Of a stretch of 64,000 bases of DNA, positions 45,466 through 56,770 are shown one piece after another. How positions within the stretch are numbered: the stretch's first letter is position 1; each line of letters opens with the position of its first letter. The position numbers and the translations under genes are program-made. This stretch comes from Trichopria drosophilae (Eukaryota; Arthropoda; Insecta; Hymenoptera; Diapriidae). Where the stretch lies: assembly GCA_030407085.1 (NCBI GenBank), contig CM059584.1, forward strand, positions 127,567,001 to 127,631,000, given 5' to 3'. The notes beneath the pieces are model-generated. The model did no database searches. It saw only the letters and a list, made by a program, of their open reading frames with translations, and had not been told where the DNA came from.

Positions 45466-46440
45466 TTAAACATTCATTACTTTGCGAGGTACTGAAAAAT
45501 TCGTAATAGCAGTGATTCCTTGTTCATTTGGACTTATCCCACGAGCAGAAACCTTATATCCCAAGTACTCTATCTCACATTGTAAGAATTTGCATTTGTC
45601 CATACGCAATTCAAGTTTGTTCTCGACCATCAAAACCAGCACACGCCTCAAAATTTCCAAGTGACGTTCAACCGTATCCGCCGCGATAAGAATATCATCT
45701 AGATAAGTCATTACGTCCCCTGATCTGATCAAATAACAAAATATTTTGATTACAAATTTCTGAAACATTGCTGGACCTGTTTTTAAGCCAAAAGGCATTC
45801 TTAAAAACTCAAAGTGACCGAAGGGTGTTATAAATCTTCTGCCATTTTAACGTGATGAAAACCATCTTTCAGGTCAAGCAATGTAAAGTAACATTTACCC
45901 CGTAAACCATCGATCAAGTCCTCAATTAAAGGAAATGGCTAATTTAGGCATTCTAATATTTTATTTATAAATCGATAATCCACACACACATTCGTAGATC
46001 ACCATTTTTCTTTCTAGTTAGAACAATTGGTGATGCATTTTCTGCGTCGCTTTCACGAATAATGTTCCTGGCTATAAGATCGTCGAGAATCGCTTGTAAT
46101 TTGACCTTCTCTTCGAAAGAGAGTCTTCGCGGACCAAACATGATAGCCTTGTCATTTGTTATTTTTAAAGTTAACTCGATATTTACATTCGGAAATTCCG
46201 GTCTTTCTGTATTTATATATTCTTCCAGAAAAATATTTTTTAATTGTGATTTAATTTTAAAGTCAATATCCGGATTAATTTTCATAAAATCAACAACACT
46301 ATAAGCTCCATGATCAATCGCGAAAATCTCTCCAATGGCATCAGCCTCAAATTTCGACAATAACAACAAACCCAAATTAAATTTACTAAGAACATCGCGT
46401 ACCAAAATTACAGAAACCTGCATCGTGTTATCTGGTACTA
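45466..46440 (-). pseudogene. gypsy reverse transcriptase
   Basis: Positions 46440-45965 encode the approach (FEEKVKLQAILDDLIARNII, SPIVLTRKKNGDLRMCV). Positions 45960-45800, in shifted frames with stops, encode TLLDLKDGFHHV, the first catalytic Asp motif. Positions 45798-45466 encode MPFGLKTGPAMFQKF, YLDDILIAA and CKFLQCEIEYLGY. The active-site YLDD is intact but at least two frame breaks are present. Confidence 0.85.
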
Positions 46441-46452
46441 AATAAACATTTG

Positions 46453-46846
46453 TATCAATGGAGGTACCTGATGACCTTGACTTGGAGAATATTCTGGAAA
46501 AACAGTGTTTCAAGACAATTGCTTACGAGATTCACGTCGGAAAGGAGACTTGTGTTTTATCTTTGGACACACTTTTCGATACCGGAAGTCCTATCAGTTT
46601 CATTAAAGATAGTCGACTACCAGCAGGCAGTATGCAGCCATGTTCGTCTGATTCGCTTCAGGATTATACCGGAATTAACAACAGCATCTAAATTTAGATT
46701 TAATATTATTAATTCTTATCTTCGCTGTTACTAATCCTAATCTTATTAATACGCTGTTATTAATTCCGGTGTAATCCTGAAGCGAATCAGATGACCATGG
46801 CTGCACACTGCCTGCCCAAGCAGCAAAATTGGTCGAAATTACGTCA
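46453..46846 (+). pseudogene. inverted copy of the gypsy protease segment, carrying a MITE
   Basis: On the plus strand the frame reads MEVPDDLDLENILEKQCF through DTLFDTGSPISFIKDSRLPA, including the retropepsin DTGS site. It matches 55600-55790 (minus strand) with about three residue differences. Because pol runs on the minus strand, this piece is inverted relative to its own element. It continues past the MITE with CCCAAGCAGCAAAA. Confidence 0.8.
46626..46808. mobile_element. palindromic MITE of about 183 bp in the protease copy, with empty site
   Basis: Ends GGCAGTATGCAGCCATG and CATGGCTGCACACTGCC pair almost fully, as do GATTCGCTTCAGGATTA and its complement. The counterpart at 55604-55622 lacks it: on the minus strand CCAGCA runs directly into CCCAAGCAGC. 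The exact target duplication is 2-3 bp and ambiguous. Confidence 0.85.
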
Positions 46847-48329
46847 ACTCGGCTTCCGAATAGGTCCAAATGACTAACGGCCCTGACCTGATTAACATCA
46901 AATCGACTTCTATTTGAGTCATTCCACGTCAACCGGGACACTTTTCGGACATGATGTCATGGAATTAAACGCAAATTTTTTTGCGTATTCTTTGGCAAAA
47001 ATAAATACAGCAAACAATTCTTTTTTTTTTCGCGCCATATTTCCAAAGTTACAAGCAGTTGAAAACTCTCAAACACGGCCGAAAACGGTGAAAACGCTCT
47101 GCTTGAAACGCTCATATCTTCTGTTCCTTTTATTGCACAGACTTGGGTCGGTACTCATTTTAAAGCTTAGAATACGTACTTTCATACTACAAAAATGAAG
47201 TTTAGGAAAATAAAAAATCCTACTTTTTTTCGAAAGTTAAAGTTTGAGAATTAATTTTAAGCGGTAGGACCACGAGTTACAATTTTGGGACAGATCGTAA
47301 CGTAAACCTTGACAAATTCTCTATAAAAGTGGTAAGTTTGAAAATGGAGAAACGATGGATTGTATTTTTTTAAAGCGATTGAATTTGAAGTTCACGGCGC
47401 GCGACCACAGTGACTGTGCCGGAGGCGTCCGCGGGCGCGCTCCTTATCACGTCGCATCACGTCGATGGACATGTTTAAACCTGCCGACGAGTAACTGCGC
47501 CGTTTTGCACTATTTCTCAGTTCGTTCTTGATATTTATTCTGTCAAGATCTATTAAATATTATCTACGTGTTTAAATATATCGAGGTTAACGTAGTATAA
47601 GAATGAATCGAAAAAGAAAAAACTATTGTTGGGTTAACGTAGGGAACTCAATGATTTTTAATGATTTTTAAAGTCAGGAAATATATTTAACGATATAATT
47701 TAATATACTGCGGGCGTACAATGCGATAATCGAATTTAACAAAACGAGGAATTGGCCAGATTCCGTATCGCGATCGTTCCGGGCAACGGTTCAAACGGTT
47801 CTCCTCTTCGTAGTTTCGCATCGATATCCACTCGACTAGATCACACTGTTGCCAACTCTACTAACATACATCTCTAAACTTACTAGATGGGCAACTCGCA
47901 GTTCATTACAGTCATGCCATCTGTCGCGTTATACAATAATCCTATACATACAATACATACATAGACCTACTTAACCTAACCTAACACTATGACGTATGCT
48001 GCAATCCCTTTAATATAAAAAAAACACGGGAGGAAAAAAGTTGAAGATTTAAGAAATGTCGTTCCGTCGTTAAGGAAAAAGTTAAAAATGACGAGGACTG
48101 TGCCCAACAACGTAACAATTTGTAATACTTGTCGGTTGCGAGCATCAAAACTTTCTGACATTGGGCGCATTCAGCCGATGATTACCGAGCTACCGACCGG
48201 TTAGTGGCAAACTTCAGGCAAATGCCCACGTGTATGAAATGAGCGCGAAATACGAAGTGTCAATTGATAGTTAAGTGTTAACCTAGACAGCTTGAGACAG
48301 ATCGAGATTAAATTTAATTATTAAAAAAA

Positions 48330-49719
48330 ATGCAAGAAATATATTTCGAAGGAAACTACAGCTATGGCGGGCAAATGTACACCATCGTCGAATCATTGAA
48401 CACCCACCACAAAATGCAAAATGGTTAATTCATTTAAATTATAAATTTAGAAATTAAAAATTTTAAAAATTAAAAATGAAATAAATTAAACGCTTACATA
48501 CATTTAATGGCATGATAATAAAAGTATTCAATTCACATTTTTAGACCAACAATTTTTTGATACGTACATGAAAGATCATTTAGCTACGTCGCAGATTAAT
48601 TCAACACCCAGCGAAAGTGGAACAACTTCTGAAAAAAGTAAAAAATTAATAATGCTACCTTATTCACGTATTATCAAAAATTCCATTATTAATTCTTCTT
48701 GAATGTTATAATTTATAAATTTCATAAATTTAAAAATCAATACTGTATAAACTCTTTATTGTAATTTAATTACATTGATTTGTTAATTCAAACATTTGTA
48801 ACATAAAGAATATTAGTTTTTTTTGGCATTTATTAATTCATTAATAAATTAATTAATTTGAAATACAAAAATGAATTTATTTTAATATTTTAAATCCTTT
48901 TTAATTCGGTTATTTATTTCTCAATTCATTTTCGTTTACAGGGGTTCGGTATAGTGTAAATCATCCATGATAATTAAAGACTTTTCAAATATCCCTCAAG
49001 TAATTAAACATTTTTTAATTACAGTTTCTAAACCCACGTTCGAATGGTCAGTAAAGAATACAAAATTAATGTTAAATTTATATCTAAACCGAGTTCATGA
49101 TTTTCGTGATCCAAAAAAAAGAAAGAAAACCTGTTGGGCAGGTATCGCGTCAGAAATGAAAGAGGCCGGGTATCCTGGATTAACTGATGATTTACTCAGT
49201 ACAAAATTTCGGAATATGAACAAAACTTACAAAACCATAAAAGATAATAATAGTAAAAAGAGTACTGGAAAAGGCCGCATCTCATGGGAATATTTCGAAA
49301 CTTTCGAGGAAATTTTTGCTAACGATAAGACTGTGAACTTCGGTCGGACGGTATCATCGATGTCGAAAGAAGTTCCGCCAAACACTTCTAATACACCTGC
49401 TTCAATAACTGCTTTCTTAACAGACGCTTCTTTACCTGATGATTTGAACGAAATTAATATCACCGAAAAAGAACCAAATGAGGTGGAGCCAGCGATCCTC
49501 TCCCAACCGCAAAACTCAACCGACACAACACAAACATTTAAAAAAAGAAAACTCAACAACGCCAAAGAGTTGCGAGATGTAAGGCAAAAATTAATTTCAG
49601 TCGAAAAGGAACGCATAACAGCCTTGGAAAAGTTAGCGCAAAAGGTGCAGGAAAGTAATGAAATTCAAAGGGAAAGGAATGAATTATTACGTCAGTTTTT
49701 AAGTACAGTAAATAAATAA
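48330..49719 (+). CDS. Harbinger Myb/SANT-like DNA-binding protein, three exons
   Basis: Proposed exons are 48330-48423, 48545-48637 and 49025-49719, with GT donors, TTTTTAG and TTAATTACAG acceptors and consistent phase 1 at both joins, giving 293 residues. Residues about 65-150 form the Myb/SANT-like trihelix domain with spaced aromatic residues (FEWSVKNTKLMLNLYL, CWAGIASEM, KFRNMNKTYK, WEYFETFEEIF). The C-terminus is a charged coiled coil (RQKLISVEKERITALEKLAQ). In Harbinger elements this protein helps bring the transposase into the nucleus and to DNA ends. An unspliced start at 48967 is the alternative. Confidence 0.8.
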
Positions 49720-49783
49720 ATAAACAATGTTAGTAAATGTTTCTTTTAATAAATCTGGAAAAATAACTTATTTACACATTTAT

Positions 49784-51442
49784 TTACAAATTTCGAGCGA
49801 TATTCATTCTCTTTTCATCTCCTTGCTCTCGATGGTCTTCGTATTCAAGAACTTCTTCCTCAATTCCAATCTCGTCTTCATTATTAAACTTAATAATAAA
49901 ATTATGTAATACACATGCTGCGGCAATAATAATATTTCCGAAGTCCGGATCTGCAACATCGAGATGTTTCAGTCTTCGGAATTTGCCTTTCAATAAAGCA
50001 AATGCTCTTTCGATTATCGATCGAATTTTGCTAAGTTTGGTGTTGTAGCGACTTTGTATTTCGTTTAAATGGCCATCATCTCGAAACGGTGTTAACAAAT
50101 TAACCATTAAAGGGTACGCACTGTCACCAATTAAGTGCTGATTATGTGGCAAAAGAGGGTTTTCGACACTAGACAATCGGTCGAATAAATCGCTATTTCG
50201 AAAAACCCTGGCATCGTGCATACGTCCCGGCATTCCAATGAATATGTCGATAAATTTCGCTGAATGGTCACAAACCGCTGAAAATCATTGTATATTTTTA
50301 GTTAATTTATTTATTTATGGACTCATTTCTTTATATCTTCATTTTATATAATTACATAAATTGATATAATTGTATTTAATTTACATGATGTATAGAACTT
50401 GCAAATCCATGAAACTTTTAACTTTTATATTCTTAAATTACAGTTAAAAGTTCCGTGGATTTGCCCATACCTTGCAAAATGATTGACTGAAATTGTTTCC
50501 TATTAAAAAAGTCATTTGCATTGCCGAATGGTTGTTTGATTGGAACATGACATCCATCAATTGCTCCTATTACTTCAGGTATTCCTCCCGATCTTTCTTG
50601 GAAGACCTATAGATTTAGGATGATGAAATATGTAAATGATTGGAGTAAAGATTCTAAATCCTTCTTTTATATTTTTTATCATTTTGTTCAACAGAGTTTT
50701 TACCTGAGAGGATAATACTTTTTGTCCAGGAGTTGGCCACGTAATATTTCTTGGCATTAATTCGTACAAAACGTTCACAATAAATTTAAATATTCCGTGT
50801 CCAGTGCTTTCTGGTATGTTGAACCGATCTCCGACAGCAAGAAATGATTCTTGTTTACTTAACAGCCAAATTGTGTACAGAAGCTGTTTATCGAGGGGAA
50901 TAGTAGTATTTCTGTGAATGGACAGATCTTGCACTGCGTGATGAGCAATCTCATTTAATAAAGCCTGTATAAATGAATTTGTATATAATATTTATTTCGT
51001 CCTAATCGGCACATCCTTAACATCCTGATCAGCACAAATCAAAAGTTTAACAGGAGTTTGAAAAGGAATTTAAAATCTATTAATTAGTAAATTTTAACTA
51101 GTACTTTAATTAGTATTTTTAGCAAGTACGTGTACTATATGCACATCTTCGTTTATTATATAATATATTAACATATATAATTCATTGCATTAATTCACTT
51201 ACCTGAAATGTAGGACGATTCATTCGAAAGTGCTCTTGAAATAATACGTCGTTGTACCGTGGAATTGTTGTCTCAAAATAATTTTCGTTTCTGGGCTTCG
51301 TTTCTCGATTTCCTATGTGCACCACATTTCGAAGTTCTAAATTTGGTTCCACCAATCCAACAATTTCATTCATGACGTTATTTATCGCCCCATCATCCAA
51401 TATTATACCAAAAATTACGGCATTATTTGCATTATTAGTCAT
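49784..51442 (-). CDS. Harbinger DDE transposase (HARBI1-like), four exons
   Basis: Exons on the minus strand are 51442-51203, 50964-50704, 50606-50471 and 50277-49784, with phases 0, 0 and 1 that join without a break, giving 376 residues, a normal length for the family. Exon 2 holds an HTH (PLDKQLLYTIWLL, VGDRFNIPESTGHGIFKF) and ITWPTPGQ. Exon 3 has the first catalytic Asp in EVIGAIDGCHVPIK. Exon 4 has MPGRMHDARVFRNS, the second Asp in GDSAYPL and the Glu in SIIERAFALLKGKFRRLK. All three DDE residues are present. It excises and inserts the element with 3-bp duplications. Exon borders are my prediction from splice words. Confidence 0.85.
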
Positions 51443-52400
51443 TTTAAATGACTTGAAAATAACACTTTGAGATTTAAACCTCAGGTTATCTTATATTTAA
51501 AATGACATTTCGAATTTCGCGCAATACCACGTGGGTACCACGTGGATGCATGCCTGAAGTTTGCCACTAACCGGTAGGTAATGCGGTAACACTCGGCTGA
51601 ATGCGCCCATTATTAGTGAAAACAGTGACAGTTCTTTAACCGCAGTGATGTGAAACCTTCGACAAGTGAAGCGTGTTTATCAGATTATGATGCAAGTGAT
51701 TCAATTAAAAACTCTGTTCTTATTTCTAAATTAAATGACACTATACAGCATTTAGATGTATTGCCAATTAAGGAGTTAATAAGATAAATGATTTAATTGT
51801 ACTTACCTCACTGTTAACTTCCGAGAAAAAAACAAAATGAGCCTTCATACTTCATAATAGTATGAGTGCAAGACCGAGCGCACAGCGGGCGCGCTGTTGT
51901 ACTGCACCACGATCGCGCGTCGCGAACTTCAAATTCAATCGCTTAAAAAAAATACAATCCATCGTTTCTCCATTTTCAAACTTACCATTTTTATAGAGAA
52001 TTTGTCAAGGCTTACGTTACGATCTGCCCCAAAATTATAACTCGTGGTCCTACCGCTTAAAATTAATTCTCAAATTTTAACTTTCGAAAAAACGTAGGAT
52101 TTTTTATTTTCCTAAATTTCATTTTTGTAGTATGAAAGTACGTATTCTAAAGCTTTAAAATGAGTACCGACCCAAGTCTGTGCGATAAAAGGAACAGAAG
52201 ATATGAGCGTTTCAAGCAGAGCGTTTTCACCGTTTTCGGCCGTGTTTGAGAGTTTTCAACTGCTTGTAACTTTTGAAATATGGCGCGAAATAAAAAATAA
52301 AAAATTGTTTGCTGTATTTATTTTTGCCAAAAAATACGCAAAAAACCATGACATCATGTCCGAAAAGTGTCCCGGTTGACGTGGAATGACTCATTTCAGG

Positions 52401-53330
52401 TAAGTGGGGAATAAAAAGACGGTAAATTTGAGGTAAATATTAGGTAATGGAAGGCATTTGGACTAATAAGGCACAGACCAATTTGGAAGAACGGACCTAT
52501 AAGAAGTCGAATATTAGTAATAATTTGGTAATTTTGACCTAATTTAGACTTTTCGACTTAGTGGATGCCTTGGTTAAAAAAGAAACTTCTGAGCGGATTT
52601 TCAACGCAACTTACGGGTTCGTACCTATAGGTTACGTTATTATGTACTCAGAAATAAGTATTTTCATGAAATCACAACAAACTCGCTTATATGACTAAGA
52701 TACACACCTACCTATACATGCCTATAATTATTCGACGCCATATGATATACACTGATCAGTGTTCGCACGCACCGCACACATACATACTAATATTCGTAAT
52801 GCGATGAAACTTGCTTTCTTATATACGGACCTACTTATGCTCTTAGAGCTTGTGAGAAAGTTTCAGTATGTCAGAACATGCAATGCACGTGTTCCATACA
52901 GTACTTATACGCCACCCCTTGGTGGGAGTTCGAAACTGGTCGATACGACTCTCGACACTTTGACTATCTTTGACAGCTCAGACTTAATCGCAAAATAGCT
53001 ATACGCGCGTAAGCTATTTATCCGGCTATTTATAACGCGATTATGCAAATACGAATTGTATTTCCGTACAGATCTTTGTGTTCTTGTAAGTGTTGTTTTT
53101 GACAGGTTAACCTTAAATCATATATATATTTTAAACTGAAAGAGGTTAATCTGTGAAAGGTGCATCATCCAGCAAACACATTTAAGCATTCAAAAGTTAT
53201 TGGAAAAATAACATTTGTTAAATGTCAAATGTATTTGCTAAGTGTAGTTCCAATTGATGTGCAGTGTGTTGTGCTTTGGCGACGCAGTACACTCGGACAA
53301 CTTCTATCCGACACGTTTCAACACACCCAA
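52401..53330. other. spacer, nothing recognised
   Basis: Moderately AT-rich. A frame at 52759-52998 has no known domain. Confidence 0.35.
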
Positions 53331-53334
53331 TGAT

Positions 53335-54960
53335 CTTTTCATCATTAGTGCTTTCACTCAACATCAACTCTTTTACAGGATCTAAATTGTTTTTTGATGA
53401 TCATGTTGATTTCATTTAATATACCAAAGCCTAAAATTACCACAGATTTAGTGTGATTACACTCTGACAACTTTTATACGTCAGATTTTAAAAGATACAG
53501 TAATATTTTTATCCGGAGTGTTGACACACGACATTGACGATTTCACAGAACCGAAAGGGCTGTTATTACATACTATTGAATTCTTATAAAAGAATAATAT
53601 TGCAATCGTCACAAATTTACTAAAGTATTACTCCAGCACGTTATGTACGTCAAGTTTGAAAAAATGTGCTTGATGTTGTAACGAATTTTTTTATGATTGT
53701 CCCTGTTCGGGCCCCATTGTAACGATTTTGTTATGATTCTGGGATTAAAAATAATTTTTTGGCATGCGTAATTAATTTTATGTAAATAATTATTATTTTA
53801 TATGGATCGGTGTTTCGCCCCAGGTCTGCTCACGGACTTGTCAGCTGGGCTATGTGAGCAGACCCTACCCAAGACACGAAACTAATCGTAAATCGTAAAT
53901 ATATATATAGTAAAATAAAGGATACTACTCACACACATCCCTACCGCGACGCGCAAAACCGGAACCGCCACCGATCCTTAGTGATCTTCTTCGCGACACA
54001 AACTAACTGATATTGATCAACCGAGTTGATATTTATACGATTGTCATGCAGGTTTGTAAACAAGCATAATAAATATAAACAAAACAATTGAAAGATTCCT
54101 TCCCTATCTCTTATTTTTCTTTATATTCCTCTATAATACCTCCACCTCTAAAGCATGGTGCATCATAACAAAACACACCGTTACAATGTGAAATAAGTAC
54201 AGCGTCTTGTCAAATTTGATACATAAAAGTTGCCAAAATAGAACAATGGCGGTTTTGTGATTTTATTTTTTGGGATAAATGAATACAATCATCAAGATAC
54301 AATTTCCGTCCAGTGAAATTGTTGATATTATGTGAGAGCATTACAGATGAAAAGATTACTGCGTCTTTTGAAATTAGGTTTATAAAAGTTATCAGAGCGG
54401 AGTTACAGTAAATCTGTAGTGATTTTGTGCTTCTGTATATTACAACAAGTCAATACTATCATCAAAAACCCATCTATCTTATGTGAAATGGTTGAGAACA
54501 ATCCTAGTGAAATTTTTACTTCGCCTTTTCAATTACGAAGTTGAAAATAGGAGCATATTCATAGAAAAGTAAAAGAAAATGTTGTGTACTACGTTGCAAT
54601 ATATGACTACTGATAAATATTGCTATTTATGTTCGAATTGACATCTTAGAATCGTTCCTACATTCTGTAATTACACTCTGACTATTTCTGTCTGTCAAGT
54701 TTCAAAACTTGCTGTAATTCTTTCATCATTAGTGCTCTCACTCAACATCGACTATTTTATAGGATCTAAAATGTTTTTTGATGATCGTATTGATTTGTTT
54801 TAATATACGAAAGCATAAAATCACCACAGGTTTACTGTGATTACACTCTGACAAATTCCATAAGTCGGATCTCAAAAGACGCAGTAATAATTTCATCAAT
54901 AGTGCTCCTACACGACATTGACAGATCATCGTAAAAAACTGTAAGAATAGTAATAATGTA
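53335..54960 (+). repeat. long direct repeats about 1.39 kb apart, satellite-like
   Basis: Positions 53335-53545 match 54720-54930, sharing TCATCATTAGTGCT, ACTCAACATC and GTGATTACACTCTGACAA. Weaker copies of ACTCTGAC...GTCAG words lie between and around them. A solo LTR is inserted in the interval. Confidence 0.7.
53677..54185. mobile_element. solo LTR, 509 bp, target duplication ATGT
   Basis: Starts TGTAACGAATTTTT, ends ACACCGTTACA, and ATGT lies on both sides (53673-53676, 54186-54189). The first 25 bp are repeated imperfectly at 53718. TGTAACG starts match the other LTRs in this window. Confidence 0.8.
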
Positions 54961-55590
54961 CTTGTTGGGACTTATATGATAATAAATAGATACGAAAATA
55001 GGAAATTGGGTTATCATTTGACAGGTTGAATCATGAGATTTGAGGTAAAGTTGTCTAAATAATACACACCTTCACAAATTTTATTTCTGTAATTCATCGA
55101 CAACAAATTGTTTGGAATTCACTACTGCTAGTAAGTGCTTGTCGTATTGGTAAATTTACTGCCGTAGACAGTTTGCATCGCCCTGAAAGTGCATGTTGGG
55201 TCGCAACAAAGCCTTCATACTTTCAAGTTCAGAATAGGGAATCTAGCAAAGGCATATTCACTTTCCTAACTTTTCTTTTCAAAACCATTGGACTTTTAAG
55301 GCAGAACACATGTTCATATTTGGTAAAATATGTAATAAAATATAACCTATTTGTTAAAAACTTTCAGGACGATTTTATTCGTTGAAATTTGAAATTTGGT
55401 TGAAATTTGGTTCATTTTACTTGCAGAATATACCTCAAATACTTTCTTACTATCAGGACATTTTTCAAATCAATATTTGGTTACTTTAACCTATGAAATA
55501 TACCTCAAGTACATTTTGACTTAGAAGACATAATTTAGGTTGTAATTTGGCTATTTATTACTAAATAGGGCATTTCAACTATGGCTGGGG
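54961..55590. other. spacer up to the gypsy protease
   Basis: AT-rich with no supported gene. Confidence 0.3.
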
Positions 55591-55893
55591 TCAGAATTCC
55601 TTATTTTGCTGCTTGGGTGCTGGTAGTCGACTATCTTTAATGAAGCTGATAGGACTTCCGGTATCGAAAAGTGTGTCCAAAGATAAAATACAAGTCTCCT
55701 TTCCTACGTCAATCTCGTAAGCAATTGTCTTGAAACACTGTTTTTCCAGAATATTCTCCAAGTCAAGGTTATCAGGTACCTCCATTGATACATTTGCAAT
55801 TTGACTTTTCACTTGGGTCGTCGGGTCTTTTTTGCTACAATTAAAGCATCTTTGGAGGATGGAAGACTTTGTTGTGTTTCTACCCTTCGCCAC
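55591..55893 (-). pseudogene. gypsy zinc knuckle and protease
   Basis: The frame holds a partial zinc knuckle (CFNCSKKD), then MEVPDNLDLENILEKQ and the retropepsin site DTLFDTGSPISF. It ends in TAA soon after KDSRLPAPKQQ, where inserted DNA begins. This is the MITE-free counterpart of 46453-46846. Confidence 0.8.
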
Positions 55894-56770
55894 GACTTCG
55901 TTACCGGGAATATAAAAGTAGGTTTCTTAACTTCACGTGCAGATCCAATATCTTCCTTCAAGGTGACCTTCTCGAATGCATTCAAAAGTTCAGACTTTCC
56001 TTTGAACCCTTGAATCCTGGCTTGGTTGCGCAAAGAGGAGTCCGGAATTCCATCCACCAATTCATCTTCGTCGATAGGAACAGCATTCGCTAAAATTAAT
56101 TTTTCATGAAAATAATCACTAAATGGTTCTGAACTTTTCCAGCTGCGTCCTTCAAATTTTCTCCTCAACGTTAATCTATCTTGCCAGTGGTCAAACATTG
56201 ATTCCAGTCCTGTCAGCAACTCATTCACCGACATACCGACGAATTATGACCTCGAATGAAACCATCGGAGTGCTTTCCCTTTCAATTTTGACCCCAATAG
56301 TAGTCGTCCAGTTTTATCCTTCATTTTATAAGTGGTTATCAATAACAGAAGTTGATCTCGCCACCTTCTGAAGTCATCACCTGAGCCCTCAAATTCGCTC
56401 AAAAGATTCTTTAATGCGTGAATGTTTGGATGCGATGATGGTTGCTGAATGATCGAAATAGCAGAAGGGCCACGCAAACGTTCCAGTTCGCGCCTTGTGA
56501 GCTCCAACTCGCGCCGTGTCAACTCTTGTTCTCGTCTGATTAATTGTAGTTCGCTTTCGCGCGCATAATCTGCACCATTATTCGTATTGAGTTCTTCGTG
56601 AACACTATGTTCATCACCGTGACACCGTTAGTAAAAACTGAATTCTTTACTAAGCGGTCACGAGAATCCGTAGCCTGGATTAATTCTGCCTCTTGCGTCC
56701 ATTCGTCAGAAGGATCACTCTCTTGCAGTCGCCTTATTAATTCTGCCTTGTTTCCGTAGGGATTCCCCAC
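55809..56770 (-). pseudogene. gypsy Gag
   Basis: Three frames succeed each other on the minus strand. Positions 56770-56540 contain the N-terminus with NKAELIRRLQES. Positions 56522-56244 carry an Arg/Glu coiled coil (TRRELELTRRELERL) and the capsid start (LLSEFEGSGDDFRRWRDQ, KALRWFHSR). Positions 56234-55809 carry the capsid end (LLTGLESMFDHWQDRL, LRRKFEGRSWKSSEPFSDYF) and linker. It is broken by frame changes but otherwise well preserved. Confidence 0.75.

Larger units (their letters stand above)
48163..51608. mobile_element. PIF/Harbinger transposon, structurally complete, 3-bp target duplication ATT
   Basis: TIRs start GGGCGCATTCAGCCGA and end with its complement. ATT flanks both ends (48160-48162, 51609-51611), the 3-bp length expected of PIF/Harbinger. 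It carries the two genes typical of the group on opposite strands, a Myb/SANT-like protein (plus) and a DDE transposase (minus), whose 3' ends converge near 49720-49784. Both can be spliced into uninterrupted frames. Confidence 0.93.
47995..51790 (+). pseudogene. unrecognised transposon-encoded protein, split by Harbinger
   Basis: From about 48027 the plus strand is open: RKKVEDLRNVVPSLRKK, then a CxxC motif CNTCRLRASKLSD, running into the Harbinger target site. Past the insertion the frame resumes ISENSDSSL and, one frame over, KPSTSEACLSDYDASDSI to IKELIR near 51787. This was probably a protein of the surrounding 5.5-kb transposon. The family is unknown. Confidence 0.45.
46914..52396. mobile_element. 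5.5-kb DNA transposon with TIRs of about 485 bp
   Basis: GAGTCATTCCACGTCAACCG starts the left TIR and its complement ends the right one. The arms (46914-47400 and 51910-52396) are closely matched. ATTT borders both ends (46910-46913, 52397-52400), a possible 4-bp target duplication. Remnant coding lies on the plus strand, including an exon-like MNRKRKNYCWVN near 47603 followed by GTAGGG. A Harbinger element interrupts it. The superfamily is not recognised. Confidence 0.75.
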
